DNA of 58,825 nucleotides from Winogradskya consettensis (GCF_018332715.1 NZ_BOQP01000070.1:1-58825); one strand, 5' to 3'; counted from the first letter of the stretch, positions 43,954 through 54,436 are shown. The notes: generated from the letters alone by a model not told the origin. Program-made: numbers and translations.

Positions 43954-43984
43954 GGGGCGCCGGGTATCCTCCCGGCGCCCCTTT
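43954..43984. terminator. terminator after chitinase
   Basis: Perfect 11-bp stem GGGGCGCCGGG / CCCGGCGCCCC with a 6-base loop, followed by TTTC. It lies 31 bases after the chitinase stop and before the DAHP synthase gene. A direct repeat TGATCTTTTCCC lies just before it. Confidence 0.88.
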
Positions 43985-44009
43985 CGTGACTCTGGATAGG
44001 CTTCCTGTC

Positions 44010-45408
44010 ATGCAGCGTGAGTGGCATCAGCTCAGTCATCCCGGTCTCGGCGCAACGGCACTGCAGACCTCCCGCCCGTCCACCGACTCCGCCGAGGACG
44101 CGGCGCTCGGCCTGGACCGCTGGCGCGAGCTGCCGCGGCTGCAGATGCCGCCGTGGGAGGACATGGGCGAGGTCGCCGAGGTCTGCAAGGTGCTCGACGT
44201 CGTGCCGTCGATCGTGGCGCCCTACGAGGTCGACCAGCTGCGGCACCGGCTCGCCGAGGTGTGCGAGGGCCGGGCGTTCCTGCTGCAGGGCGGCGACTGC
44301 GCCGAGACGTTCGCCGACAACACCGAGAGCCACCTGCTCGCCAACGCGCGGACGCTGCTGCAGATGGCGGTCGTGCTCACGTACGGCGCGTCGATGCCGG
44401 TGGTCAAGGTCGCCCGGGTCGCCGGTCAGTACACGAAGCCACGGTCGTCGGCGAAGGACTCGCTGGGGCTCCCCGCGTACCGTGGGGATCTGATCAACTC
44501 TCTCGAGCCCAACGAGGCCGCGCGGGTGGCGGACCCGCAGCGCATGATCCGGGCTTACGCGAACAGTGCGGCCGCGATGAACATGCTCCGCGCGTACCTG
44601 GCGGGTGGCCTTGCCGATCTTTCCGGCCTGCACACCTGGAACAAGGACTTCGTGCGCACCTCACCCGCCGGCGAGCGTTACGAGGCCATCGCCCGCGAGA
44701 TCGACCGGGCCCTCGACTTCATCCGCGCGTGCGGGATGACCGACGACGAGGCGCTGCGTACGGTCAGCCTGTACTGCTCGCACGAGGCGCTGGCGCTGGA
44801 GTACGACCGCTCGCTGACCCGGGTCTCCGACGGCAAGGCGTACGGGCTCTCCGGCCACTTCCTCTGGATCGGCGAACGGACCCGCCAGCTCGACCACGCG
44901 CACATCGACTTCATCAGCCGCATCGCCAACCCGATCGGCGTCAAGCTCGGCCCCGGCACCTCCCCGGAGACCGCGATCGAACTGTGCGAGAAGCTCAACC
45001 CGGACAACATCCCCGGCCGGCTCACCCTGATCAGCCGCATGGGCAATGGGAAGGTACGCGACGCGCTGCCGGCCATCGTCGAGAAGGTCACCGCCGCCGG
45101 CGCCAAGGTCGTGTGGCAGTGCGACCCCATGCACGGCAACACCCACGAGTCGTCCAACGGCTACAAGACCCGCCACTTCGACCGCATCGTCGACGAGGTG
45201 CTCGGCTACTTCGAGGTGCACCGCGGGCTCGGCACCCACCCGGGCGGCATCCACATCGAGCTCACCGGCGAGGACGTCACCGAGTGCCTCGGCGGCGCGC
45301 AGAACATCGAGGACCTCGACCTGCCGGGCCGCTACGAGACCGCCTGCGACCCGCGCCTCAACACCCAGCAGAGCCTCGAGCTCGCCTTCCTCGTAGCGGA
45401 GATGCTCC

Positions 45409-45416
<8 letters not shown>
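44010..45416 (+). CDS. aroG: class II 3-deoxy-7-phosphoheptulonate synthase
   Basis: First enzyme of the shikimate pathway; 468 residues, the plant-like class II type used in actinobacteria (mycobacterial AroG = Rv2178c in the same gene order). Motifs: QGGDCAETFADN for metal/PEP binding, KPRSSAKDS, WIGERTRQLDHAH, CDPMHGNT (His metal ligand region) and GIHIELTGEDVTEC. I chose the ATG at 44010; a GTG at 43986 would be inside the terminator region. It overlaps the threonine aldolase gene by 8 bases. Confidence 0.95.
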
Positions 45417-46421
<1,005 letters not shown>

Positions 46422-46425
<4 letters not shown>

Positions 46426-47075
46426 CCGCGCGGCTTGGGAATCCTGTCGAGCGCATTCATCCTGTATTCCTTCCTGCCCAAATCCACAAACTTTCCAGGC
46501 GGCATTACGCGGCTGTGGCCGCCCAGCCCGCCATTTTCGTAGGCGGCCAGGAATCCGCGGTCACGGGTGACGCAATAAACTTTCGCCAACGGGTCGTCGC
46601 CGGCTAGAACTCGGCAAGCCCCGTAGACCATTCCATCCTCATGGTCGAGCGGTGGGTTTCCATCGGGACGGTATCCTTCAACGATTCCGCCACCAGACTC
46701 GATGACCAGTTCATGAATGAGGTCGTCGACGATTCCCTGCGCCGCCTGTCTGCTCCAGCCAAGGCCGGAATAGTCACCAGGTCGTTCAGGGATCGCGGCT
46801 CGTTCCGCCATGTTCCGAACGGTCTCGTCGATGTGGCGGGAGGTCCAGACCTCAAGTACCCCAGCGCCGAACTCGCCAAAACGCGCGTAGTTCATGGCCT
46901 GCAGGGAGTCGAGGGCGCGATCGCGCGGATGAGGCGATTTTCCATGCGCCAGATCCGCTAGAACAGCTTGCACTTTACTCCAGGCAAAGGGCTCATCGAA
47001 AAGCCGTGCCGCATCGAGATAAATGTTGCAGTCGAACACAACTACATTCCGGGTGATCTCACCATCGATGTTCAA
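46422..47075 (-). CDS. PIN-domain protein, probable toxin
   Basis: A 217-residue PIN-fold RNase-like protein. The acidic quartet is complete: D15 in VVVFDCNIYLD, E84 in SRHIDETV, D147 in HEDGMVYGACRV and D172 in VTRDRGFL. It would cleave RNA with a divalent metal, which fits a toxin. The start is TTG at 47075, with GGAG upstream and only 3 bases after the TGA of the Panacea gene, so its translation is coupled and rate-limited. GC is visibly lower than the flanks, e.g. TTCCTTCCTGCCCAAATCC. Horizontal gain is likely. Confidence 0.88.
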
Positions 47076-47078
47076 CGG

Positions 47079-47744
47079 TCAGGCTCCGGCATCAGTCGGA
47101 CGACGGTCCTCTTTTCTGTCGTCTGGTCGGTAAAATTCGCCGTTGAAATCGAGGTTGGCGCTGGGCCACCGGTCGTCACCCGGGTCATCAAATTCAGGGC
47201 CGAGTGATGCGAGGACGCTGTCGACATCCATGGGCTCCGGGGTGTAGTAAGCCCGGGCGTGGATGCCGACAATACTCAGGTACCCCGCTTCGTGGCCCTG
47301 GAGCCGGCGGTGGTTGCGGAAGAAGTCGGCCATTGAGTCTTCGCTGATCAGGGTGGTGCTCGGGGCGAATTCGGGGAGGTTGCCGCGGGCTTCTCGCCAG
47401 GGCATCTCGACCCTGGTCAGGGCGGCGAGTTCGTCGTCGCCGAGGGAGCCGTAGGTGCGGACGACCAGCTCGATGAGGCTGATGATTTCGTCGTCGAGGT
47501 CGACCTGGGCTGCTTCGCGGCGGATTGCTCGACGGGCTATGCGGGGCTGGCGGGCGTGGAGGACCTCGGGGAGGACGGGGCCCTCCGGCCAGGCTTCGAA
47601 GCGGCCCTCGAAGAGGGGCTTGCCCTTGATGGCCAGGTGCCAGGCCTGCACGTAGTACAGAAACTTCTGCAGGCTCATCGCGTCGAGCCAGGGGCGGCCC
47701 AGGCGCGAGCTGATCACCGCGGCCACGTCGTTGGCCTCGGGCAT
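47079..47744 (-). CDS. Panacea-domain (DUF4065/SocA-like) protein, probable antitoxin
   Basis: A 221-residue protein with the Panacea/SocA domain: NDVAAVISSRLGRPWLDAMSLQKFLYYVQAWHLAIKGKPLF and RFEAWPEGPVLPEVLH, about residues 5-70. The domain is known from two-gene systems in which it neutralises unrelated toxins. The C-terminal part (RAYYTPEP, FNGEFYRPDDRKEDRRPTDAGA) is acidic and may contact the toxin. ATG at 47744 with a strong AAGAGGT ribosome site, 6 bases away. It precedes the PIN gene in the operon, as antitoxins usually do. Confidence 0.88.
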   Translation of the reverse strand: MPEANDVAAVISSRLGRPWLDAMSLQKFLYYVQAWHLAIKGKPLFEGRFEAWPEGPVLPEVLHARQPRIARRAIRREAAQVDLDDEIISLIELVVRTYGSLGDDELAALTRVEMPWREARGNLPEFAPSTTLISEDSMADFFRNHRRLQGHEAGYLSIVGIHARAYYTPEPMDVDSVLASLGPEFDDPGDDRWPSANLDFNGEFYRPDDRKEDRRPTDAGA

Positions 47745-47913
47745 GTGATCACCTCTTACGGCTGGACGGACAAGCTCCACAAGCATCGCATGCTCCCCAG
47801 TTAGACAGGGGCCGCCGAGGATCGGCGGCACCGTACTCACTGGACAAGATGTTAGTAGTCATCTTGCGCACTGACTATCCCTGCGGGGTGCCAACTTTGC
47901 GGGCGACCAGTTG

Positions 47914-47942
47914 TTGTCGTTTTTGCAATACGATCGTATTGT
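47914..47942 (+). promoter_or_regulatory. putative promoter of the TetR operon
   Basis: TTGTCG at 47914-47919 and TATTGT at 47937-47942 with a 17-base spacer. The palindrome at 47926-47941 overlaps the spacer and -10 element, so a bound repressor would exclude polymerase. Confidence 0.45.
47926..47941. promoter_or_regulatory. perfect 16-bp palindrome, probable TetR operator
   Basis: CAATACGATCGTATTG, perfectly self-complementary, in an AT-rich island of otherwise high-GC DNA directly before the operon encoding a TetR protein. TetR dimers bind such sites, and autoregulation is common in the family. Confidence 0.7.
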
Positions 47943-47975
47943 CAAGCGATGGGATTGCTCCGGACCGAGGGCCTC

Positions 47976-48545
47976 ATGTGGCGCAGCCTTTACCGCTGGC
48001 TGCGGCGCAGGCCGCTCGTGCTTGCAGACGGGGAGACGGCGTTCGGCTATCTGGGGGTGGTGAAGCCGATTCTCGGGGTGTTCATCGGGCTGTCGGTGGT
48101 CGAGACGCCGATCTTCGACCTGATCGTGCGCAAGGTGGTGCCGTGGGAGCCGGCTCGGTGGATCATGCTGGTGCTGAGTGTGTGGGGGGTGCTGTGGATG
48201 ATCGGGTTCGCGGCGGGGCTCAGTCAGAATCCGCATGTGGTCGGTCGCGGGGGCATTCGCGTACGCATGGGATCGGGTCTCGACTTCATCGTGCCGTGGG
48301 AGAACGTCGAAAGCGTGAGCAAGCGCTACCGTTCCATGCCGAGCTCCAAGTCGGTGCAGATCGAGGAGGAGGCCGGGCGGCGGGTGCTGCACGTCGTGGT
48401 CGGCAGCCAGACCAGCATCGACATCCGGCTCTGCGCGCCGATGTCCTTCGAGGTGCCCAAGGGGCGCACGGAACCGGTCGACGAGGTACGCGTCTATGCC
48501 GACGACGCCGATGGAATGCGTAAGGAGGCCAGGGCGTATGCCTAA
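47976..48545 (+). CDS. membrane protein in TetR operon, unknown function
   Basis: A 189-residue protein with two or three membrane helices (about GYLGVVKPILGVFIGLSVVE and WIMLVLSVWGVLWMIGFAAGL) followed by a soluble C-terminal domain (GRGGIRVRMGSGLDFIVPWENVESVSKRYRS) that looks PH-like. ATG 47976 has GAGGG upstream; ATG 47949 would be nearly leaderless from the putative promoter. Its 3' end overlaps the TetR gene by 8 bases. Confidence 0.72.
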   Translation: MWRSLYRWLRRRPLVLADGETAFGYLGVVKPILGVFIGLSVVETPIFDLIVRKVVPWEPARWIMLVLSVWGVLWMIGFAAGLSQNPHVVGRGGIRVRMGSGLDFIVPWENVESVSKRYRSMPSSKSVQIEEEAGRRVLHVVVGSQTSIDIRLCAPMSFEVPKGRTEPVDEVRVYADDADGMRKEARAYA

Positions 48546-49086
48546 GCGGGTCGACGTCCGGGAACGGCGCACGCTCATCGCCGATGCGCTCATGCGGGTC
48601 GCCGCCGCGCAGGGGCTCGAGGCCGTCAGTGTCCGGCATGTCGCCGCCGCGGCCGGGGTTTCGGTGGGGATGGTGCAGCACTACTTCCGTACCAGGGACG
48701 AGATGATGGTGTTCGCGCTGGATGTGGTGCGCGACCGCAATCAGGCCCGGGTCACGGCCGCGCTGTCCGCGCTGGGTCCCGACCCGCAGCCGCGTGCGAT
48801 GCTGCGGACGCTGCTCGTCACGGTCCTGCCCCTCGACGAGCAGTCCCGCGCCGACGGGCTGGTGGCGCTGGCGTTCCTCGCGTACACAGCGGTGCGGCCT
48901 GCTGGTGTGAAGAGCGACGACACCGCGCAGATGCTCGGTTTCATCGCGAGCCTGCTGCCGGACCCGGACGCTGCCGTCGGCGTGCTGGCCCTCATGGAAG
49001 GCCTCGGCATGTACGTTCTGGGTGGCCAGTACACCGCCGAACAGGCGCTGAAGGCCCTCGACGCCCAGCTCGACCTGCTTTTCTAA
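48538..49086 (+). CDS. TetR-family transcriptional regulator
   Basis: A 182-residue TetR-type repressor. The N-terminal helix-turn-helix spans about residues 10-55 (LIADALMRVAAAQGLEAVSVRHVAAAAGVSVGMVQHYFRTRDEMM). The C-terminal domain is ligand-binding with unknown effector (GVLALMEGLGMYVLGGQYT). ATG 48538 has AAGGAGG at 48522-48528. It overlaps the membrane-protein gene and likely represses the operon through the palindrome at 47926. Confidence 0.93.
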   Translation: MPKRVDVRERRTLIADALMRVAAAQGLEAVSVRHVAAAAGVSVGMVQHYFRTRDEMMVFALDVVRDRNQARVTAALSALGPDPQPRAMLRTLLVTVLPLDEQSRADGLVALAFLAYTAVRPAGVKSDDTAQMLGFIASLLPDPDAAVGVLALMEGLGMYVLGGQYTAEQALKALDAQLDLLF

Positions 49087-49107
49087 ACGCTTCACGGGGA
49101 GTTCCAC

Positions 49108-49500
49108 ATGGGCCAGCGCGCCACCGGTACGTTCACCACCACGTTCGAGCCGCTCGACTCCGGCGATCCGGCGCTCGGCCGGATGATCGTCGAGAAGACC
49201 ATCGAGGGCGGCCTGACGGGCTCGGGCCGTGCTCAGATGCTCTCGGTCGGCACCGCGGTCGACGGATCCGCGGGCTACGTGGCCATTGACCGGATCACCG
49301 GGACGCTGCACGGGCGGCGGGGCACGTTCGTCCTGCAGCATTTCGGGCTGATGGACCGTGGCGCCGGCACGCTCACCGTCCAGGTGGTGCCGGATTCGGG
49401 GACCGACGAGCTGCTCGGACTCAGCGGCACGTTCCAGATCGACAACACCGGCGGCGATCACACGTACGTCTTCGACTACGACCTCGCCGGAGTGTCCTGA
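49108..49500 (+). CDS. DUF3224 protein
   Basis: A 130-residue DUF3224 beta-barrel-like protein: FTTTFEPLDSGDPALGRMIVEKTIEGGLTGSG and GYVAIDRITGTLHGRRGTFVLQHFG. Allene-oxide-cyclase-like fold has been noted for the family (memory). No catalytic residues are assigned. Located 21 bases downstream of the TetR gene, so probably the third gene of the operon. It converges with the uridine-kinase-like gene; 25 bases overlap. Confidence 0.85.
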   Translation: MGQRATGTFTTTFEPLDSGDPALGRMIVEKTIEGGLTGSGRAQMLSVGTAVDGSAGYVAIDRITGTLHGRRGTFVLQHFGLMDRGAGTLTVQVVPDSGTDELLGLSGTFQIDNTGGDHTYVFDYDLAGVS

Positions 49501-50162
49501 CCGTCCCAGACCGGCCGCTGCGGGTCGTCGTTGTGGATGATGATGTCGGCGTGGCCGGCCGGGTGGACCCTTGCCCGGTAGAGCTCCTGTGAAGGCCCGT
49601 AGCGCCGGCGGAACCGCTGCTCGACCTCGTCGACGGAGCCGTACGCCGCGAGGTCCCGGGTCCGGGCGCGCGAGAGGGTCTCCTCGAAGTCCGCTGACAC
49701 GAGCACGCGCAGGTCCCATCGGTCGACCAGTTCGGGGCGCATCAGGAAGACGCCGTCGAAGAGCAGCACGGCGTCGGCGGAGGCGGCGATGACCGGCGGG
49801 GTCAGCTCGGCGTCCGTGAGGCGGTCCCGGACAGCCGTGCGGACCTTGCGATCGCCGCCCGGGCCCAGGGGATCGAGCAGCACCCCGAAGAGCGCGTCGA
49901 AGTCGAAACCGTCGTGATAGTTGGCTTCGGCCGAGAACTTGCCGTTCCGGTAGCGCTCGGATCGCGGACGCAGGAAGTCGTCGATGCAGGCGCGGATGAC
50001 CTCGCGGCCCCGCGCGCGCAGGATGACGGCGAGCTCGTCGGCCAGCGTGGTCTTGCCCACGGCGGGAGCTCCGTCGATGGCGACCCGCACCGGGTGCGGG
50101 GCCGTGACGCCCTCGACAGCCCTGGTCAGGTGGTCGAGGAGCTTGCTGCGGGTGCCGTTCAT
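49476..50162 (-). CDS. uridine kinase-like P-loop kinase
   Basis: A 228-residue P-loop kinase. Walker A GAPAVGKT at 31-38, then IDDFLRPRSERYRNGKFSAE with Asp-Asp and YHDGFDFDALFG, both typical of uridine/phosphoribulokinase-like proteins. VLLFDGVFLMRPEL is the base-region loop. It may phosphorylate a nucleoside or pantothenate-like substrate; the substrate is not certain. Confidence 0.85.
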   Translation of the reverse strand: MNGTRSKLLDHLTRAVEGVTAPHPVRVAIDGAPAVGKTTLADELAVILRARGREVIRACIDDFLRPRSERYRNGKFSAEANYHDGFDFDALFGVLLDPLGPGGDRKVRTAVRDRLTDAELTPPVIAASADAVLLFDGVFLMRPELVDRWDLRVLVSADFEETLSRARTRDLAAYGSVDEVEQRFRRRYGPSQELYRARVHPAGHADIIIHNDDPQRPVWDGQDTPARS

Positions 50163-50218
50163 GGGCCGGAGTTTACGGTGCTTGACCTCAGGTGCGGTTG
50201 AGGTTCCAGCATGGACGG

Positions 50219-51427
50219 ATGAGCGACATCAAGCAGGCCCTCGTGATCGGCGCGACCGGGAACATCGGTGCGCATGTGGTGGCGATGCTGGCGGAGCGCG
50301 GTGTCTCGGTGCGGGCTCTGGCCCGTGATCCGGCCGGCCTTCCGGAGGGTGTCACGGCTGTCCGCGCCGACGTGCGGGATCTCGACTCTCTGCGGGTGGC
50401 GGTCGAGGGCACGGACGCGGTCTTTCTGCTCTGGCCGTTCATGAGCGCTGACGGGATCGACGAGGTCGCTGCGATTCTCGGGTCGGAACCGGCCCGGCGG
50501 GTGGTCTACGTGTCCGCGATGAGTGTGCGTGACGACCTGCCGGTGGTGCAGAACGGCGTGTGGGGGCAGGTCGAGGACGCCGTCCGGCGGGGCGGAGCAT
50601 CGTGGACGTTCCTGCGGGCGAGCGGGTTCGCCACCAACACGCTCGCCTGGGCGCGGGCGATCAGCGTGGGTCAGCCGGTCCGGATCCCGTATCCGGAGGC
50701 GGCGCGGTCACTGATCCACGAACGGGACATCGCCGCGGTCGCGGTGCGAGTGCTGACAGAGCCGGGTCATGAGGGTACGGCGTACGCGCTGACCGGCCCG
50801 GCGGCTATCACCCAGCGCGAGCAGGCCCACCTCATCGGAGCGGCCGCGGGGGCGCCGGTCCCGGTGGAGGAGGCGTCCCGTGACGAGGCCCGCGCGGAAA
50901 TGCTGCAGTGGGCCGATCCCGCGTTCGCCGACGGCGCCCTCGACTACTGGGCCTCCCTCGTCGACACCCCCGAACCCGTGACGCAGACCGTCGCCGAGCT
51001 GACGGGCGAGCCCGCGCTGTCGTTCGCGCAGTGGGCACAGGACCATGCCGCCGACTTCCGCCCGTCGTCCACCGCGGTGGTCGCCGAGCGGTTCGTGCGC
51101 GCGTTCCGGGCCGGGCGGATGGACCTTGCCTATCAGCTGGCCGCGCCGGGCCTGGTGCGGGTCGCGCCGGTCGAGGGCACCGAACTGCACGGGCTCGCCG
51201 AGATCCTGGCGAACGGCGAGCGGCTGACCCGTGACCTGCAGATCCATGGTGTCGCGGTGCAGGGCCCGCTGATCGGCGACGAGGGCCGGTTCGCGGTCCG
51301 TTTCGTCGTCGACCAGACCCACGTCCCGACCGGACGCCGGGCCACCACCGCGAAGATCAGCCTCTACACGGTGACCGGGGGCGAGATCATCCGTGAAGAG
51401 GTGCACTACTTCGATTTGCCGCTGTGA
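50219..51427 (+). CDS. NmrA-type oxidoreductase fused to SnoaL-like domain
   Basis: A 402-residue two-domain protein. Residues 1-275 form a Rossmann NAD(P)-binding domain of the NmrA/atypical SDR group (GATGNIG at 11-17). SLIHERDIAAVAVRVL is the conserved NmrA segment. Residues about 285-400 form a SnoaL/NTF2-like domain (VVAERFVRAFRAGRMDLAYQL, HGLAEILANGERLTRDL). The ATG at 50219 is the first with ribosome site (ATGGACGG). The fusion is unusual. Regulation or a two-step reaction is possible. Confidence 0.82.
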   Translation: MSDIKQALVIGATGNIGAHVVAMLAERGVSVRALARDPAGLPEGVTAVRADVRDLDSLRVAVEGTDAVFLLWPFMSADGIDEVAAILGSEPARRVVYVSAMSVRDDLPVVQNGVWGQVEDAVRRGGASWTFLRASGFATNTLAWARAISVGQPVRIPYPEAARSLIHERDIAAVAVRVLTEPGHEGTAYALTGPAAITQREQAHLIGAAAGAPVPVEEASRDEARAEMLQWADPAFADGALDYWASLVDTPEPVTQTVAELTGEPALSFAQWAQDHAADFRPSSTAVVAERFVRAFRAGRMDLAYQLAAPGLVRVAPVEGTELHGLAEILANGERLTRDLQIHGVAVQGPLIGDEGRFAVRFVVDQTHVPTGRRATTAKISLYTVTGGEIIREEVHYFDLPL

Positions 51428-51436
51428 GCTGCGGCG

Positions 51437-52297
51437 TCAGCCTTTGACTCTGAGCTCTTTCAAGAGTGCGATGTCGGCTGCGTGGCCTTCGTGTTCCTTG
51501 CTGGGCGTCTCGACGATGACCGGGATGCCGGCGGTGGCGGGGTGAGCCATGAGCTCGGCGAAGGGTGCGGCGCCGATGGTGCCTGCGCCGATTGTCTCGT
51601 GGCGGTCGCGGGTGGAGCCGCAGGCGTCCTTGGAGTCGTTGGCGTGCATCAGCTGGAGGCGGTCCGGGCCGATCGTGGCGATCAGGGAATCCAGGGTGGC
51701 CGTCATGCCGCCGGGGGTGGCGAGGTCGTGGCCGGCGGCCCAGGCGTGGCAGGTGTCGAAGCAGACGCCCATCCAGGGGTGATTTTCGACGGCCTGGAGG
51801 TAGGGGCCCAGGTCCTCGACCTTGGAGGCCAGGCTGCGGCCGCCGCCCGCGCTCGGCTCGACCAGGAGTTTCGGGAGGTCCTCGGCGGCCGCCAGGTCGA
51901 GGAGGGGGAGCAGTGCCTCGTGGAGCTGGTGGAAGGCCTTGTCGTCGTGGGCCGGGTCGACCGAGCTGCCCGCGTGGTAGACCACCGCGGTGGCGCCGAT
52001 GGCCTTGCCACGGCGCAGGGCGTGGGTGAGCGTGTCGACGGAGCGTTCGACGGTCAGCTCGGTCGGAGAACCCAGATTCACCAGCAGTGAGGCATGGATG
52101 TACGCCGGGAGCCCGCGTTCCCCGCACCCGTCGCGGAACAGCGTGTCCTGCTTGGGGTCACCGGCAGGGAGCGCCCAGCCACGGGAGTTGGAGACGTAGA
52201 CCTGCACAGCCTCCGAGCCGGCCGCGTCGGCGTAGGGGAGCGCCGCCTTGGCCAGCCCGCCGGAGGTCTTGGTGTGGGATCCGACGGGGCGGGTCAC
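51437..52297 (-). CDS. nfo: deoxyribonuclease IV (AP endonuclease family 2)
   Basis: A 286-residue endonuclease IV that cleaves DNA at abasic sites, with zinc. Family 2 TIM-barrel motifs: VYVSNSRGWALP, YIHASLLVNLGSP, VVYHAGSSVD, LLVEPSAGGG, GVCFDTCHAWAAGHDL and MHANDSKDACGSTRDRHETIGAG, ending with VIVETPSKE. The metal ligands H, E, D, H, D, H, E are present. GTG at 52297 overlaps the pknL stop by 4 bases. Confidence 0.93.
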   Translation of the reverse strand: MTRPVGSHTKTSGGLAKAALPYADAAGSEAVQVYVSNSRGWALPAGDPKQDTLFRDGCGERGLPAYIHASLLVNLGSPTELTVERSVDTLTHALRRGKAIGATAVVYHAGSSVDPAHDDKAFHQLHEALLPLLDLAAAEDLPKLLVEPSAGGGRSLASKVEDLGPYLQAVENHPWMGVCFDTCHAWAAGHDLATPGGMTATLDSLIATIGPDRLQLMHANDSKDACGSTRDRHETIGAGTIGAAPFAELMAHPATAGIPVIVETPSKEHEGHAADIALLKELRVKG

Positions 52298-54282
52298 AGA
52301 CAATTCAGCGTTACCTCGGTCTGGGCCGGGACCTGGGTGCCGCCGCCGGGGCTCTGCTGGCGGACCAGGCCGTTCGGGTTGAACTGGATCTTGGCTCGCA
52401 GGTTCATGCCCTGCAGTGTCTGCTGGGCCTGCTGGCACGGCTGGTTGCTGAGGTCCGGGACGCTGATCAGCGGCGGGCCCTGGCTGACCTCGAGCTTGAT
52501 CTCGGCGTCCTTCTCCACGCCGACACCGGCCTTGGGGGTCTGGCCCAGGATCGTGCCGGCCGGCTGGTCGCTCTCCTTGAGCTGCTCGACGACCTGCAGG
52601 CCGAGGCCCTGGAGCTGACCGCGGGCGTCGTTGATGTTCTGACCGACGACGTTCGGGACGCTGATCGGGGCCTCGCCCTTGCTCAGGACGACGGTGACGG
52701 TCTCGCCGGGTTTGAGCGACTCGTCGGCCTTGGGGTCGCTGGAGATGACCACGCCCTCGGCGACGTCGTCGCTGTACTGGGCGGTGCCCTCCTTGTAGAC
52801 GAGGTGGTTCTGCTCGAGCAGGCCCTTCGCCGCGGCCTTCTCCTGGTTGACCAGGTCGGGCACCGTGACGCGCTCGGGGCCGAGCGACAGGGTCAGCGTC
52901 AGCGTGCCGTCCTTGGCGACCTTCTTGCCGGCGGGCGGGTCCTGGGAGATGACCACGCCCTTGGGGACGCTCTCGTCGTAGCGGCCCGCGTCGAAGCGCA
53001 CCTCGAAGCCGCGGGTCCTGCCCTCCTGCTCCGCGATCTGCTGGGTGGAATTCACCAGCTGGGGCGCGTTGGTGTAGCGGCCCAGCGTCAGGTAGTAGGT
53101 CGTGCCCGCGACGAGCAGCACGACCAGGGCCACCGCGGCCAGGATGATCAGCCGGCGGCGGTCGTTCGGGTGGTGGGCGTGGTCGTCGTCCTGGGCGCCG
53201 CGTCGGCGCTGACCGCCACCGCCACCGCCGTAGGTGCGCGGGCCCTGCTCGGGCAGGCGCGCCCAGCCGGGGCGGTTGGGGCCCGCGCCTGCGGGGCCGC
53301 CGCTCTGGGGGAACGTGGACGTGATCGCCGGGACGATCGTGGTCGCGTCGGCGGCCGGTGGGCGGGCGGGGACCTGGCGCAGCAGCGCGGTCTCGACGTT
53401 CGCCGCGCCCAAATCGTCGCGGACCACCTGAACCTCGGCCAGCAGTGCGCCGGCGTCGGTGGGGCGGGCGCCGGGGTCGCGGCGGGTGGCTCGGGCGACC
53501 AGGTCGTCGAGCGCCTTCGGCAGGCCCTTGACGATGCTGGACGGTGGGGGCACGTCGTTGTCCACGTGCCGCCAGGCGATCTCGACCGGCTCGCCGCCGT
53601 CGTAGGGGACCCGGCCGGTGAGCATCTCGAACAGCACGATGCCGGCGGAGTAGACGTCGGAGCGGGCGTCCGAGCGCCCGTCGGTGACCAGCTCCGGCGC
53701 CACGTAGGCGACGGTGGCCATGAGCTGGCCGGAGTCGTCGGAGGAGCTGGCCTCGACGGCGCGGGCCAGGCCGAAGTCGGCCACCTTGACCACGCTGTCG
53801 ACCAGGTTGGCGATGCCGCCGCTGGGCGCCTCGGCCACCAGGACGTTCTCGGGCTTGACGTCGCGGTGCACCAGGCCGGCGCGGTGCGCGGCGGCGATCG
53901 CGGCGAGCATCTGCTCCAGGATGGCCAGTGCCTCGACCGGGTTGACCCGGCGGCGCTGGGTGAGCAGATCGCGCAGGGTGCGGCCCTGGACGTACTCCAT
54001 GATCAGGTAGGGCAGGCCCTGGTGGCGGCCCTGGTCGTAGACGGCGACCACGTTGGGGTGGGTCAGCCGGGCGATCGTCTTGGCCTCGTCGGTGAAGCGA
54101 TCGACGAAGTGCACGTTCGTCGCCTGCGACGGGTGAATGATCTTCAATGCGACAGTGCGCTCGAGCCGGTCGTCCACGGCGGTGTATACGGTCGCCATGC
54201 CACCACGGGCCACGCGACCGGTGATCCGGTAGCGCCCGTCAATCGTCGTGCCGATCAACGTGTCGGCGACAGTCGTGTCCAT
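52294..54282 (-). CDS. pknL: Ser/Thr protein kinase with four PASTA domains
   Basis: A 662-residue receptor-type kinase. The kinase domain has the Gly loop RVARGGMATVY near 24-33, K47, HRDVKPEN at 139-146 and DFG at 169-171; SDVYSAGIV follows. A membrane helix (LIILAAVALVVLLVAGTTYYL) precedes four extracellular PASTA repeats (each with a VP(D/N)L core), which sense muropeptides. PknL in mycobacteria is near the Rv2175c-type gene; that protein is its substrate. I chose the ATG at 54282; the frame to 54333 lacks support. Confidence 0.94.
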   Translation of the reverse strand: MDTTVADTLIGTTIDGRYRITGRVARGGMATVYTAVDDRLERTVALKIIHPSQATNVHFVDRFTDEAKTIARLTHPNVVAVYDQGRHQGLPYLIMEYVQGRTLRDLLTQRRRVNPVEALAILEQMLAAIAAAHRAGLVHRDVKPENVLVAEAPSGGIANLVDSVVKVADFGLARAVEASSSDDSGQLMATVAYVAPELVTDGRSDARSDVYSAGIVLFEMLTGRVPYDGGEPVEIAWRHVDNDVPPPSSIVKGLPKALDDLVARATRRDPGARPTDAGALLAEVQVVRDDLGAANVETALLRQVPARPPAADATTIVPAITSTFPQSGGPAGAGPNRPGWARLPEQGPRTYGGGGGGQRRRGAQDDDHAHHPNDRRRLIILAAVALVVLLVAGTTYYLTLGRYTNAPQLVNSTQQIAEQEGRTRGFEVRFDAGRYDESVPKGVVISQDPPAGKKVAKDGTLTLTLSLGPERVTVPDLVNQEKAAAKGLLEQNHLVYKEGTAQYSDDVAEGVVISSDPKADESLKPGETVTVVLSKGEAPISVPNVVGQNINDARGQLQGLGLQVVEQLKESDQPAGTILGQTPKAGVGVEKDAEIKLEVSQGPPLISVPDLSNQPCQQAQQTLQGMNLRAKIQFNPNGLVRQQSPGGGTQVPAQTEVTLNCL

Positions 54283-54436
54283 CGGCGTGAAGTGTATGTG
54301 GCCTTTCCAGTGCGGTGGACCAGGATGTGACACCTGAGACCGAACGGGTACAGCACAACGTGCTCACCTGCGCATTTGGAAGAAATCGGCCCGCGGTGCC
54401 GGAGCGTCGCGGACCGTCTTCGTGCGATACGTCGGA

